DNA of 64,000 bases from Clostridioides sp. ES-S-0054-01 (GTDB lineage Bacteria > Bacillota > Clostridia > Peptostreptococcales > Peptostreptococcaceae): contig CP067346.1 of assembly GCA_021561035.1 (NCBI GenBank), positions 2,883,001 to 2,947,000 of the forward strand. Direction: 5' to 3'. The notes under the pieces were generated by a model, which saw only the letters and a program-made list of their open reading frames with translations, did no database searches and was not told where the DNA came from. Numbering within the stretch: position 1 is the stretch's first letter; every line of letters begins with the position of its first letter. Position numbers and translations under genes: made by a program. Below, piece after piece: positions 55,270 through 64,000 of the stretch.

Positions 55270-55352
55270 ATTTTAATACTAATTTATTTAATATTAAATT
55301 ATTTAGTATTAACTTACTTAGTATTTAACTTGAACTACTATTGATTTACTTA
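55270..55352. repeat. Imperfect AT-rich tandem units beside the BofC-like gene stop
   Basis: About five degenerate 16-17-base units related to TTATTTAGTATTAACT run directly up to the stop codon side of the gene. They fill much of the 315-base gap before ruvC. Confidence 0.55.
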
Positions 55353-55355
55353 ATA

Positions 55356-55985
55356 TTAACTTGCAAAGTCTTCTAATCTTGAATAAGCTTCTTCTTCAGT
55401 ATCCATAACTACACCTTTTTTGATTTCATCTTGAACTGTTTTAGGAAGTGAATCTACTCTTATTTTTGTTTTTTCTACTAATGTTTTACTTCCACTATCA
55501 TCATATTTATATAGTGCTATATTTCCATTGTCATTTTCAATAGTATATTTACCTTTTAAAGTAGCGTTCATTGCCTGTACATCTTTGCTATCACTATATT
55601 TAGAATCTACCAATATGATTTCATTTTTATCCATACTCTTTATTTTTTTAGTTGGATATTCTTTTTTAAAATACGATACTATTTCTGATTTTGTCTTATC
55701 TAATAATGACTCTGGAACTATCCCAGCCATTGTAAGTGTTCTCTTGTAGTTAGTTTCATTTTCGCCTTCACTTTGAAGCCAAACTTCACAATTTTTATTT
55801 AATCCAAAAGCTTCTTTTGACTTTTCATTCATATTCGCACTAGTACTTACAATTTCACCAGTTTGAACTCCATTGTTTTTTAATTTTGTCCCTATATAAA
55901 CTCCACTACTTAATACAAATACTCCAACTAGTATTAAGGCAGATATTTTCCAAGGAAATAATTCTTTTTTCTTCTTTTCAAACAT
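55356..55985 (-). CDS. BofC-like membrane-anchored protein
   Basis: 209 residues: a short basic N-terminus, one membrane helix (WKISALILVGVFVLSSGVYIGT) and an extracytoplasmic domain with VWLQSEGE, GIVPESLLDKTKSEIVSYFKKEYP and regularly spaced beta segments. Length, topology and position next to ruvCAB-queA-tgt match BofC, the intercompartmental signalling protein of Bacillus forespores. Sequence similarity I can judge by eye is weak, so the call rests mainly on topology and gene order. AAAGGAGGC precedes the ATG. Confidence 0.55.
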   Translation of the reverse strand: MFEKKKKELFPWKISALILVGVFVLSSGVYIGTKLKNNGVQTGEIVSTSANMNEKSKEAFGLNKNCEVWLQSEGENETNYKRTLTMAGIVPESLLDKTKSEIVSYFKKEYPTKKIKSMDKNEIILVDSKYSDSKDVQAMNATLKGKYTIENDNGNIALYKYDDSGSKTLVEKTKIRVDSLPKTVQDEIKKGVVMDTEEEAYSRLEDFAS

Positions 55986-56187
55986 TGATTACGCCTCCTT
56001 TTTCTATTATTTTCTCCAAGCTGTAAGTTTTTATACAATTTAGGTAAATTTTAGAAGAAAATATATTTATATTTCAAATTACTCTAAGAACAGATATTTT
56101 CTAAAAGGTAGTTTTCTCTTAATAGTTATATTCTTGTAATTATATGGACATAATTTATAATAAATAATCGTTTAGGAGGTAATAACT

Positions 56188-56511
56188 TTGGAAAGAATAA
56201 ACTGTAATGTAATTAACTGTTCACATAACAACAGCCATATATGTTATGCAGATAAAATTTTTATAAATGGTGAAAAAGCTCACAATGACAGACATACTTG
56301 TTGTAGTTCATTTTTAGATGAATCTATTTATAGCAATCTATCTAGCAACGTTAATAATAGAAATTGTGAAGAATTAGTTTGTACTGTAAAAAATTGTAAA
56401 TACAACAAAGACGGTAGCTTATGTACACTTGATAATATATTGGTTGCTCCTGAAACTGATAGAGTAAATCTTTATATTGAAACATGTTGTTCTAGCTTCG
56501 AATGTAAATAG
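56188..56511 (+). CDS. DUF1540 protein with two Cys-rich modules
   Basis: A 107-residue protein with two copies of the DUF1540 pattern: INCNVINCSHNNSHICYA...CCSSF and LVCTVKNCKYNKDGSLCTL...CCSSF. The spaced cysteines suggest metal binding. Translation starts at TTG (56188), eight bases after AGGAGG. It is a single-gene unit followed by a long hairpin. Function unknown; such proteins are common in spore-forming clostridia. Confidence 0.85.
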   Translation: MERINCNVINCSHNNSHICYADKIFINGEKAHNDRHTCCSSFLDESIYSNLSSNVNNRNCEELVCTVKNCKYNKDGSLCTLDNILVAPETDRVNLYIETCCSSFECK

Positions 56512-56526
56512 GCATAATGTAAATAC

Positions 56527-56602
56527 AAGGGTGTCAAATGTAATTAAACTAACATAGTGTAGAGTATCTACAACTATTAGTTTGATTATACTTGACACCC
56601 TT
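56527..56602. repeat. 76-base inverted repeat forming one long hairpin
   Basis: The outer arms AAGGGTGTCAA / TTGACACCCTT pair perfectly. The pairing continues inward with few bulges (TAATTAAACTAA / TTAGTTTGATTA, then ATAG-TGTAGA / TCTACAACTAT) to a 3-base loop, with T-rich sequence on the right. It may act as the terminator of the DUF1540 gene or be a small mobile element. Confidence 0.8.
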
Positions 56603-56777
56603 ATTTATTTTGAATAAAATTTCATTATTATAATTGTGTATATAACATTCCAACTGCAATTAAATTTGATAAATTTCTATAAATTGGTATAATCAATATG
56701 TAAATTGAATTTAGTAAATTAATCATAAAATAAAATATCGAGTATATAGTGCTATACTAACTAGAAATGAGGTGCTT

Positions 56778-57632
56778 ATGAGTACATTTTATATTCAATT
56801 TCTTTATTTTGTAATTTATAGTTTTATAGGATGGTGTTGTGAAACTACATATTGTTCAGTTTTACAAAAACAATTTGTAAATAGAGGTTTTTTAAATGGT
56901 CCATTTTGTCCTATATATGGATTTGGAGCATTAGCAATAGTTGCTATTTTGACTCCTTTTGTACACAATATTCCCTTGCTGTTTTTATTTAGTATAATTA
57001 TAACTAGTATAATGGAGTATTTTACGAGCTTTATTTTAGAAAAAATATTTAATATGACTTGGTGGGATTATTCTAATCATAGATTTAATATTCATGGAAG
57101 AGTTTGTCTAGAAAACTCGCTTATGTTTGGTGTATTATCATTAATTGTAATGCTTATAGTACATCCTATTGTAGTTGATTTTATAAACTCTATCCCTAAA
57201 AATGTGCTATTTATACTTGCTATATCTATAGAGGTTTATTTTGTTTTAGATTTAGTAATTACAGTACATACAATTTTACAATTAAATGGTAAGTTAAAAC
57301 AAATCAATCTTATAATTAAGGAATTAAAAGATAAGAAAGAGTACTACAAACTTATCACACAAGAAACTATCGAAAACAAACTTGAATCTTTAGTTGAAAA
57401 TAGACTCGAGACTTTAGAAAATAGATTTGAAATACTTAAGGAAAAAGAAAACTATCGCTATGCTAAAAATCGCATTGATGAGCTAAAAAATAAACTTAAT
57501 ACTTTACTGTCTAACCATAAATTACTTCATAGACGTATAATCAAAGCATTTCCCAATATAAGCTCTAATAAGCATACAGATATTTTAAACAAAATCAAAG
57601 AAAATATTAAATCGATTAAAAAAGATAAATAA
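56778..57632 (+). CDS. Putative ABC-transporter type IV (CmpB family) membrane protein
   Basis: 284 residues. About five membrane helices in the first 165 residues include FVIYSFIGWCCETTYCSV, NRGFLNGPFCPIYGFGA and TWWDYSNHRFNIHGRVCLENS, the hallmarks of the ABC_trans_CmpB family. A long charged coiled-coil tail follows. A transport role is not established for the family. The ATG at 56778 follows GAGGTG. Confidence 0.82.
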   Translation: MSTFYIQFLYFVIYSFIGWCCETTYCSVLQKQFVNRGFLNGPFCPIYGFGALAIVAILTPFVHNIPLLFLFSIIITSIMEYFTSFILEKIFNMTWWDYSNHRFNIHGRVCLENSLMFGVLSLIVMLIVHPIVVDFINSIPKNVLFILAISIEVYFVLDLVITVHTILQLNGKLKQINLIIKELKDKKEYYKLITQETIENKLESLVENRLETLENRFEILKEKENYRYAKNRIDELKNKLNTLLSNHKLLHRRIIKAFPNISSNKHTDILNKIKENIKSIKKDK

Positions 57633-57675
57633 TCAAATAACCACATAAGTTCAATAATAAAAATACTAATATATA

Positions 57676-57720
57676 AGATTAAGGTTTAGAATATTTTTTG
57701 TAAAATACCCTAAACCTTAG
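57676..57720 (+). terminator. Hairpin after the CmpB-family gene
   Basis: TAAGGTTTAG / CTAAACCTTA perfect arms with further internal ATATTTT / AAAATA pairing. No strong T-run follows. In the rest of the 618-base gap (57633-58250) I see only an AATGCTCT / AGAGCATT pair (about 57797 and 57853) and AT-rich sequence, no gene. Confidence 0.6.
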
Positions 57721-58250
57721 TTAATATACTATTAGTTTTTAATATAGATTTTTAATTTTAGTGTGTTAACCTTGTCATTTGTATCTAAATCAAAATGCTC
57801 TGCAATAGAAGAGTTTTGTACATTTTTAATTACAAGTCAATATAAAGAACCTAGAGCATTCGAAACTATAAGCAAGCTATTTAACTTTTAAAATTCGACT
57901 TGTTGAATAGGGAATTAAACAATATTTTATAAAGTTTTATAAGATTTTGGCAACGGTAAATATACTTACGGAAATAAAAACTGTAAATAAATAATTTAAA
58001 TTTTCTATATTCTTATACTATATTTTATACTTTTTCATATAAATATTATAACTAGTCTTTTATTTTACCTTTGTTTAACCTAAAGATAATTTACTTTTAA
58101 CCTATATGAATTATCATATAAGTAATCAGAAAGTTATCTTTATAAATTATAGTTTTAAATTTATAATTTATAAAATATTTATGTTCTTTGTAAAATTTTT
58201 ATAAGCTTCTAATGTTATGCTATAAAACTATCTTGAGAAGGGCTGATTGA

Positions 58251-58559
58251 ATGTTTAATAAAATATATGAAAAGAAAGAATTTATAGTTTTTCAAGTTAA
58301 AAAAGGTTATGTAGTTTATAATACTAGAAAGAGTTTTGAAGAAGGTCATACACATTTAAAGCATTTTGAAGCAGCAAAGACAGCTATTGATTTAGCAATA
58401 AATAAAAAGATTCCTAGAAGCAAAGATGGATATTATCTGACTAGTTTAATTCGCATAAGTGATGATTGTTATTACATTGATAAGTTGAGCGAATTGTTAT
58501 ATGTTAGAGAACAAAAAGGTAAAAAAGAAAAGTATTGTAATTCTGGTTATCAGATGTAG
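58251..58559 (+). CDS. Small hypothetical protein
   Basis: 102 residues, soluble, basic and aromatic-rich (FIVFQVKKGYVVYNTRKSF, GYYLTSLIRISDDCYYIDKL). No family recognised. Codon use and amino-acid make-up look genuine. AGAAGGGCTG lies upstream of the ATG at a usable distance. A terminator follows at 58619. It stands alone between the CmpB-like gene and the converging ABC exporter genes. Confidence 0.7.
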   Translation: MFNKIYEKKEFIVFQVKKGYVVYNTRKSFEEGHTHLKHFEAAKTAIDLAINKKIPRSKDGYYLTSLIRISDDCYYIDKLSELLYVREQKGKKEKYCNSGYQM

Positions 58560-58618
58560 AAAGACTAGTTGTGAATTATAAGTACCAATTATAAATAAGT
58601 ACCTTTAGTCTTAAAATC

Positions 58619-58667
58619 AAAGAGTGTCAGTAAATTTATAAAAAAACAACTTACTGATACTCTTTTT
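58619..58667. terminator. Bidirectional terminator
   Basis: AAAGAGTGTCAGTAA / TTACTGATACTCTTT arms with an A/T-rich loop and T-runs on both sides, between the small plus-strand gene and the converging ABC genes. Confidence 0.85.
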
Positions 58668-58724
58668 AATTATATGATTAATACTTGAATTTGCTACAAA
58701 ATTTTATGCAACAGTTTATGTTAT

Positions 58725-60515
58725 CTATTCGGATTCTGTATCTGCAAATTGGCTATTATAAAGCTTCTCATAAAATCCACCCTTTTCCATCAATTCATCA
58801 TGATTCCCCTGCTCTATAATACTTCCATTATTCATAACTAAAATCAAGTCAGCACTTCGAATTGTAGAAAGTCTATGTGCTATAACAAAGCTAGTTCTAC
58901 CATTCATAAGATTTCTCATTGCTTTTTGAAGCATAAGTTCCAGTCTAGTATCAACAGAACTAGTAGCTTCATCAAGTATCAATATTGAAGGGTCTGATAT
59001 AAAAGCTCTAGCTATAGTTAAAAGCTGTTTTTCCCCTAAAGATATATTAGATGCTTCTTCATTTAAGAACATATTGTATCCATCTGGAAGAGTGGTTATA
59101 AAGTGATGAACATTTGCTACTTTTGCTGCTTGTATAATCTCTTCCTTAGTAGCTCCAAATCTACCATATTCTATATTTTCAAAAATAGTTCCATTAAATA
59201 GCCATGTATCTTGAAGTACCATACCAAACATTGAACGCAAATCTTTACGTTTCATATCTCTTATGTCTACCCCATCAATCTTAATAGATCCTTTCTTCAC
59301 ATCATAAAACCTCATCAATAAGTTTATTAATGTTGTTTTACCTGCTCCAGTAGGTCCAACAATAGCTACCATCTGACCACTTTTTATTTCTGCATTTAAA
59401 TCTTCTATTAAAGTTGAATTTTCTCCATATCCAAAATTAACATGCTCAAATGTAACATTACCTTTTACATTTTCTATCTTAACTGGATTTTCAACATCAG
59501 GTATTTCCTCTTCTTCATCTAAAATCTCAAACACACGCTCTATTGCAGCAAAAGAAGACTGTATTACAGTGGATAACTGAGTCATTTGTGAAAGTGGCTG
59601 ATTTATCTGCCATATATAACGTACAAATGCTTGTAAATTTCCTACTGTTATCCCTCCACCTACTGCATATATAGAACCGACAACTGCCACTGCTGCAATT
59701 CCAAAATAAGTCACTAATGATACCATAGGATTCATCATGCTTGATATAAATTGTGCCTTAAATCCATTTTCACAAAGTTCTTGATTTACCTTTTTAAATT
59801 CTTTTATAGAATCTTCTTCTTTACCATATAGTTTTATCTCATTAAAGCCAGTATACATTTCTTGTACTTTTCCATTTAATTTTCCAAGAGCATTTTGTTG
59901 CAATGAAAATCTACTTTGAGATTTTTTTACTACAAATTTAGATACAAAATAACTAATTGGAATTATAAAAAGAGCTATAAAAGCCATATATGTGTTAATC
60001 GTAAACATCATTGAAAGTGCCAAAATTATGACTAAGATTGAATTTACAATTTGCATAAAACTCTGTTGTAGAGCATTTGATATTGTATCTACATCATTTG
60101 ATATACGACTTAATACATCCCCAAAACTATTGCTATCAAAATAACTAATAGGCAATCGTCTTATTTTATTTTCTACTTCATTTCTTAAATCCCTCATTGT
60201 ATTTTGGATAGCATTCGTAAGTAGAAAACTTGAAGTATACGTAAAAATTGCATTGGCAACATATATACATGCTAAAATTACCAATATTTTTATTACATAG
60301 TTAAAATTTACAGACGCTCCTGGTATTCCTTTTGCTATACGAATTACATCTTTAGTCAATTGTGTTATTATTAATCCCTCAGTTTTAGGTGCAATTGCAT
60401 TCATAGTGGCTGCTGAAATTATACATATAATAGCTATAATAAAGGAAAACTTATATTTCTTTACAAATGGAAGAAGTCTACCAATTGTTTTCTTAAAACC
60501 TTTAGACTTTTTCAT
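58725..60515 (-). CDS. Heterodimeric ABC exporter, subunit with complete catalytic site
   Basis: 596 residues: six membrane helices (about 20-310), then an ATPase domain with Walker A GPTGAGKTT, Q-loop, Walker B ILILDEATSSVDT (catalytic Glu present) and switch His (IAHRLST). The signature is ISLGEKQ rather than LSGGQ. With the neighbouring subunit this gives one normal and one degenerate ATP site, as in BmrCD/TM287-288-type exporters. Likely a drug or lipid exporter; substrate unknown. Its ATG overlaps the stop of the upstream subunit (TAATG). Confidence 0.93.
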   Translation of the reverse strand: MKKSKGFKKTIGRLLPFVKKYKFSFIIAIICIISAATMNAIAPKTEGLIITQLTKDVIRIAKGIPGASVNFNYVIKILVILACIYVANAIFTYTSSFLLTNAIQNTMRDLRNEVENKIRRLPISYFDSNSFGDVLSRISNDVDTISNALQQSFMQIVNSILVIILALSMMFTINTYMAFIALFIIPISYFVSKFVVKKSQSRFSLQQNALGKLNGKVQEMYTGFNEIKLYGKEEDSIKEFKKVNQELCENGFKAQFISSMMNPMVSLVTYFGIAAVAVVGSIYAVGGGITVGNLQAFVRYIWQINQPLSQMTQLSTVIQSSFAAIERVFEILDEEEEIPDVENPVKIENVKGNVTFEHVNFGYGENSTLIEDLNAEIKSGQMVAIVGPTGAGKTTLINLLMRFYDVKKGSIKIDGVDIRDMKRKDLRSMFGMVLQDTWLFNGTIFENIEYGRFGATKEEIIQAAKVANVHHFITTLPDGYNMFLNEEASNISLGEKQLLTIARAFISDPSILILDEATSSVDTRLELMLQKAMRNLMNGRTSFVIAHRLSTIRSADLILVMNNGSIIEQGNHDELMEKGGFYEKLYNSQFADTESE

Positions 60516-62242
60516 TATTCTAATTCCTCCTTTTTCAACTGAGATGTTGCAATTTCATAGTATATTTCACAATTTTTTAATAATTCTTTATGAGTTCCCA
60601 TACCGACAACTTGTCCTTCATTGAGTACTATAATCTTATCAGCATCAATAATAGAACTAATTCTCTGGGCAACAATCAATACAATTGCATCTTTTGTTTC
60701 CTTCTTCAACTTAGCACGAAGTATTGCATCAGTTTTAAAGTCAAGTGCAGAAAAACTATCATCAAAAATATATATTTCAGGTCTTCTTATAATAGCCCTT
60801 GCAATAGAAAGTCTTTGTTTTTGACCTCCTGATACATTTGCTCCACCTTCACTAATCAATTCATCAAACTTTCTAGGTTTTTTTGATATAAACTCATATG
60901 CCTGTGCAACTTTTGCGGAATATTCTAATTCTGATTCTCCTGCTTTACGTTTACCAAATCTAATATTATTTGCTATGCTACCAGTAAAAAGCAGTGATTT
61001 TTGAGGTATGAATCCTATCTTTTTTCTCAAAGCCTTTAAATCATATTCTCTTATATCTACTCCATTTATCTTAATACTACCTTCTGTTACATCATAAAAT
61101 CTAGGTATCAAGTTAATTAGGGTACTTTTACCACTACCAGTACTTCCTATAAAGGCAACTGTTTCACCTGTCTTTGCAGTAAATGAAATATCTTTAAGTA
61201 CAGAAGCCTCTCCATCTGGATAAGTAAAAGTTACATTATCAAATTCTATGATACCTTTATTTTTAGTCTCCTTAATTCCATTTTCAGGATTTTTTATCAA
61301 TGGTTCCTCATTTAAAAGCTCCTTTATTCTATTTGCAGATACCTCTGCTCTTGGATACATAATAAATACCATTGAAAAAAGCATAATTGAAAACATAGCA
61401 TGGAAAAGATATTCCAAAAATGCAACCAACTGTCCAACTTGAAGTTCCCCAATATTTATCTTCTCACTCGAAATCCAAAATACAGCTAAAACAGCTATAT
61501 TTAATAGTAAAAAGAATGCTGGTTGAGTAATTGACATAAGCTTAAATAATTTCTTAGAAACATTAGCATAATATGTATTTGTTTTTTCAAATCTTTCTGT
61601 TTCATAATCATCATTTCCAAAAGCTCTAATTACTCTTATTCCAGTTAAATTTTCTCTTGATATAAGGTTTAATTTATCCAGTCCTTTTTGTTGTTTTGAA
61701 GATATTGCCTGAGATACTTTTGCTATTATTGCTACACCAATAATTATAAAAGGTACTGATATAGCCAATACCATAGAAAGCTCCAAACTTGTTCTAATTG
61801 TCATTATTATACTTATGATGAACATAACTGGTGTTAATAAAGCAGTTCTTAGTAGTATATTCACAAATTGTTGAATTTGAAACGCATCATTTGTTGTTCT
61901 TGTAATCATTGAAGAAATTCCAAATTTATTATATTCAGTATGTGAAAATTCTTGAGATTTTTCAAATATATCATTTCTTATATCTCTGGTTACACTTGTT
62001 GACACCTTTGCAGAACAATAACCCAACAATATACTACCTACAACCCCTATAATAGAAATAATAACAATCACTATTCCCATTTGTTTTATGTAAGCTATAT
62101 TCTGATTTGCAATACCGTTATCAATTATTTTAGCTATTATGGTTGGAATACCCAATTCAACTAATGCAAAACTAAATATAGCCAGTATGTTTAATACTAT
62201 TAATAACTTATAATTCTTTAAATAACTTAAAATTAATTTCAT
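60515..62242 (-). CDS. Heterodimeric ABC exporter, subunit with degenerate catalytic residue
   Basis: 575 residues: six membrane helices (about 10-305) and an ATPase domain with Walker A GSTGSGKST and signature VSGGQKQ. Its Walker B is IYIFDDSFSALD, with Asp in place of the catalytic Glu, and the switch region reads VAQRIS with Gln for His, so this half has the non-hydrolysing site. The ATG at 62242 follows AAGGAGA; the frame is open upstream but earlier starts lack a ribosome site. It is preceded by an attenuator-like leader. Confidence 0.93.
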   Translation of the reverse strand: MKLILSYLKNYKLLIVLNILAIFSFALVELGIPTIIAKIIDNGIANQNIAYIKQMGIVIVIISIIGVVGSILLGYCSAKVSTSVTRDIRNDIFEKSQEFSHTEYNKFGISSMITRTTNDAFQIQQFVNILLRTALLTPVMFIISIIMTIRTSLELSMVLAISVPFIIIGVAIIAKVSQAISSKQQKGLDKLNLISRENLTGIRVIRAFGNDDYETERFEKTNTYYANVSKKLFKLMSITQPAFFLLLNIAVLAVFWISSEKINIGELQVGQLVAFLEYLFHAMFSIMLFSMVFIMYPRAEVSANRIKELLNEEPLIKNPENGIKETKNKGIIEFDNVTFTYPDGEASVLKDISFTAKTGETVAFIGSTGSGKSTLINLIPRFYDVTEGSIKINGVDIREYDLKALRKKIGFIPQKSLLFTGSIANNIRFGKRKAGESELEYSAKVAQAYEFISKKPRKFDELISEGGANVSGGQKQRLSIARAIIRRPEIYIFDDSFSALDFKTDAILRAKLKKETKDAIVLIVAQRISSIIDADKIIVLNEGQVVGMGTHKELLKNCEIYYEIATSQLKKEELE

Positions 62243-62315
62243 ATTTTTCTCCTTTCTTAATTTTCGAGATAGTGTAATCATGTAATAATACTAAATTTAT
62301 AAATACTTGATTTTA

Positions 62316-62353
62316 TAAAAAAAGGAGAAAAGAGTTAACGCACTCTCTTCTCC
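62316..62353 (-). terminator. Attenuator-like terminator in the ABC exporter leader
   Basis: GGAGAAGAGAGT-GCGTTA-ACTCTTTTCTCC (11 Watson-Crick pairs and one G-U) followed by seven T, located between the promoter and the first ABC gene. As it stands it would stop most transcripts before the exporter genes. Confidence 0.8.
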
Positions 62354-62379
62354 AGCATATTCTTTTTAATACACCCTCC
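62335..62379 (-). other. Possible leader peptide region in the ABC exporter leader
   Basis: A GGAGGG ribosome-like site (62374-62379) lies close to the expected transcript start and is followed by ATTAAAAAGAATATGCTGG and an ATG frame (62358-62335) encoding MLEKRVR that ends inside the loop of the terminator. An ATT start would give an 11-residue peptide. Ribosome occupancy here would block the terminator stem. Confidence 0.4.
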
Positions 62380-62391
62380 GACAAGTCGTTT

Positions 62392-62422
62392 ATATGTTAA
62401 CATATTTGACAAGTAATGTCAA
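62392..62422 (-). promoter_or_regulatory. ABC exporter promoter with two palindromic operator candidates
   Basis: TTGACA (62417-62422), 17-base spacer and TAACAT (62394-62399) in the minus direction. A perfect 14-base palindrome ATATGTTAACATAT (62392-62405) covers the -10, and TGACA-N5-TGTCA (62407-62421) overlaps the -35. These look like binding sites for a dimeric repressor. Confidence 0.65.
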
Positions 62423-62832
62423 TTCATATAGCCAAAAGTCTTTTAAATGCTTTATTTTATAATGTTGCAACAAATTGTCATATACTTTTTTTACTTTTTA
62501 CTGTATTCCAATTTTACAAGTTCTCCAATATTACTAGCTTTCTTAAAATTTAAGTTAGTCCTATCTATACCAGATTTAAATAACGGAATCCCTCTCCCAA
62601 TATTATTGGCAATATATATATATAATAATCATCAATTAGATTATCTTTCATAAATAATTTAAATTTACTATAATTTATTGAAAATTCCAATTAGTCTAAA
62701 TAAATATTGCTCTCACTTAATACTGGTTTTATAATATAATTATAAGCTAGTAATATTGTAAAGCTAGTATTTTAATATAATAACTTTAATACTTATAATT
62801 AATTTTACTTTTATTGAAAGGTGGTAAATGAC

Positions 62833-63945
62833 ATGAAAATTTCAGAAATTGCTACTCCAAGTTTTTTGCTAGATTTAGACCAGTTAGAAAAGAATATTGA
62901 TACAGTTCAACAAATTTGTTCAAAGAATAATAAACAACTTTGGCCTATGCTTAAGACACATAAAAGTACCTATATTGCAAAACTTCAAAAAGATGCAGGA
63001 GCTACTGGATTTCTCGTTGGAACACTTGATGAAGCTGAAGCTTTAATAAAATCAGGCTTTAAGGATATTATGTTGGCTTACCCTTACATGGGAGAGGCAA
63101 ATATAAGTAGAATTGTAGCTATGGCATCAAAAATAAATTTAATCTGTGCTACAGATAATATAGAATGTGCTAAAGCTTACAGTGAAGCTTTTTCTAAATC
63201 CAAAATAGAATGTAAACTACTTATTATTATAGATTGTGGCTTACATCGTTTTGGAATTGAGCCAGAAAAAGTGGTTGAACTTGCCACTGAAATTTCAAAG
63301 CTAGAAAACATCAAAATTGTTGGTATAAGTTCACATCCAGGTCAAGTGTATGGTTGTAGTTCTCCAGAAGGAGTTCCAGATGTTTGTGTTCAAGAAGATT
63401 CTTCTATAGAAAAAGCATACAAAGCTCTAACTGATAATGGATTTAATATAGAAATTGTAGCTTCTGGTAGCACTCCAACAGTTGAGGCTGAAGTTGCTTC
63501 TAAAACTATAACTGCTGTAAGACCTGGAAACTATGTATACTATGATGCTATACAGATAGGTCTAGGTTGTGCTACTGAAGACATGTGTGCTCTTACTGTT
63601 GTTTGCACTGTAATCTCAAAAAATAGCAGTGGATACTATTTAATTGATTGTGGAAGTAAGTGCCTTGGGCTTGATAAAGGTGCACATGGAAATAGTAGTA
63701 TTATTGGATATGGTAGAGTTTGTGGACACCCAGAACTTACTATTGATTCACTTTCAGAAGAAGTTGGTAAAATAAAAGTAAATGGTAAAACTGATATAAA
63801 AATTGGTGATAGAATAAGAATTATACCTAATCATTCTTGTTCCACTGCAAACTTGACAAGTAATTTATTAGGTTTTAGAGGAGATACAATAGAGAAAGTT
63901 ATCAAAGTGGATATACGTGGAAACTCACAAAAAATTCTACTTTAA
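62833..63945 (+). CDS. D-threonine aldolase / D-serine dehydratase-like PLP enzyme
   Basis: 370 residues with an alanine-racemase-type N-terminal TIM barrel (TPSFLLDLDQLEKNI; MLKTHKS with the PLP lysine; IIDCGLHRFGIE; SSHPGQVY; SGSTPT; RPGNYVYYDA). A C-terminal beta domain carries PNHSCSTANL, the His/Cys metal site of the D-threonine aldolase / DSD1 group. Expected reactions are metal- and PLP-dependent cleavage or dehydration of D-3-hydroxy amino acids; exact substrate unknown. I use the ATG at 62833 after AAAGGTGG; an in-frame GTG at 62821 overlaps that site. In the gap 62423-62832 I see only AT-rich sequence with a repeated GCTAGTA. Confidence 0.88.
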   Translation: MKISEIATPSFLLDLDQLEKNIDTVQQICSKNNKQLWPMLKTHKSTYIAKLQKDAGATGFLVGTLDEAEALIKSGFKDIMLAYPYMGEANISRIVAMASKINLICATDNIECAKAYSEAFSKSKIECKLLIIIDCGLHRFGIEPEKVVELATEISKLENIKIVGISSHPGQVYGCSSPEGVPDVCVQEDSSIEKAYKALTDNGFNIEIVASGSTPTVEAEVASKTITAVRPGNYVYYDAIQIGLGCATEDMCALTVVCTVISKNSSGYYLIDCGSKCLGLDKGAHGNSSIIGYGRVCGHPELTIDSLSEEVGKIKVNGKTDIKIGDRIRIIPNHSCSTANLTSNLLGFRGDTIEKVIKVDIRGNSQKILL

Positions 63946-64000
63946 AAACATATTTATATTAATTTCAAAATACATTTAGTATAATATTGGTATTAAAAAT

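Noticed and set aside
60515-62242. Degenerate Walker B of the second ABC subunit as a sign of a broken gene
   Set aside because: One degenerate site is normal for heterodimeric exporters, and the partner subunit carries the matching altered signature motif.

Overview
The window reads as a low-GC Firmicute chromosome, almost certainly Clostridioides difficile. It carries the S-layer / cell-wall-protein locus next to the genes for the anionic cell-wall polymer (PSII). The identification rests on twelve proteins with three tandem CWB2 modules each, a two-subunit SlpA precursor, an adjacent SecA2, the Cwp84 cysteine protease with its C116/H262/N287 arrangement, and a gene order matching the known cwp locus. 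No tRNA, rRNA, CRISPR array, intact insertion sequence or phage gene was seen.

Layout, left to right; nearly everything up to about 56 kb is on the minus strand, so transcription runs right to left. 1-13.4 kb: polymer cluster with a partial UDP-sugar dehydrogenase, five glycosyltransferases (one GT32-like), a CDP-glycerol transferase-like enzyme, a Wzy-like polymerase, mannose-1-P guanylyltransferase, a phosphohexomutase, a MurJ/Wzx flippase, Cwp7 and the initiating sugar-phosphate transferase. 13.6-24.5 kb: Cwp6 (amidase), a membrane acyltransferase with a Ser-Asn repeat, Cwp5, Cwp84 (S-layer protease), a GtrA-like protein on the plus strand, and Cwp66. 24.5-31.6 kb: the S-layer cassette core (PIG-L deacetylase, an unusually short Cwp2, SecA2, SlpA). 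31.9-48.1 kb: Cwp12, Cwp11, Cwp10, a very large secreted M60-like metalloprotease behind a c-di-GMP-I riboswitch, Cwp9 and Cwp8. 48.7-56 kb: conserved housekeeping block (SCIFF peptide, YrzE-like, YajC, Tgt, PsiE-like, QueA, RuvB, RuvA, RuvC, BofC-like). 56.1-64 kb: DUF1540 protein, CmpB-like membrane protein, a small unknown, a heterodimeric ABC exporter behind a probable attenuator, and a D-threonine-aldolase/D-serine-dehydratase-like enzyme.

How it fits together: the left cluster makes the mannose-containing polymer to which CWB2 modules bind. SecA2 exports SlpA and some Cwps, Cwp84 cuts SlpA into its two subunits, and the accessory Cwps decorate the layer with amidase, CAP, adhesin or beta-rich domains.

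The items most worth a second look are: the riboswitch-controlled M60-like protein; a Cwp2 reduced to signal peptide plus anchor; a family of short inverted-repeat elements that also serve as terminators; a shared sequence at or near the predicted 5' ends of the slpA, secA2, cwp2 and cwp8 mRNAs; a domain shared by Cwp5 and Cwp66; a DnaA-box cluster between ruvB and queA; and the attenuator-like leader before the ABC exporter.
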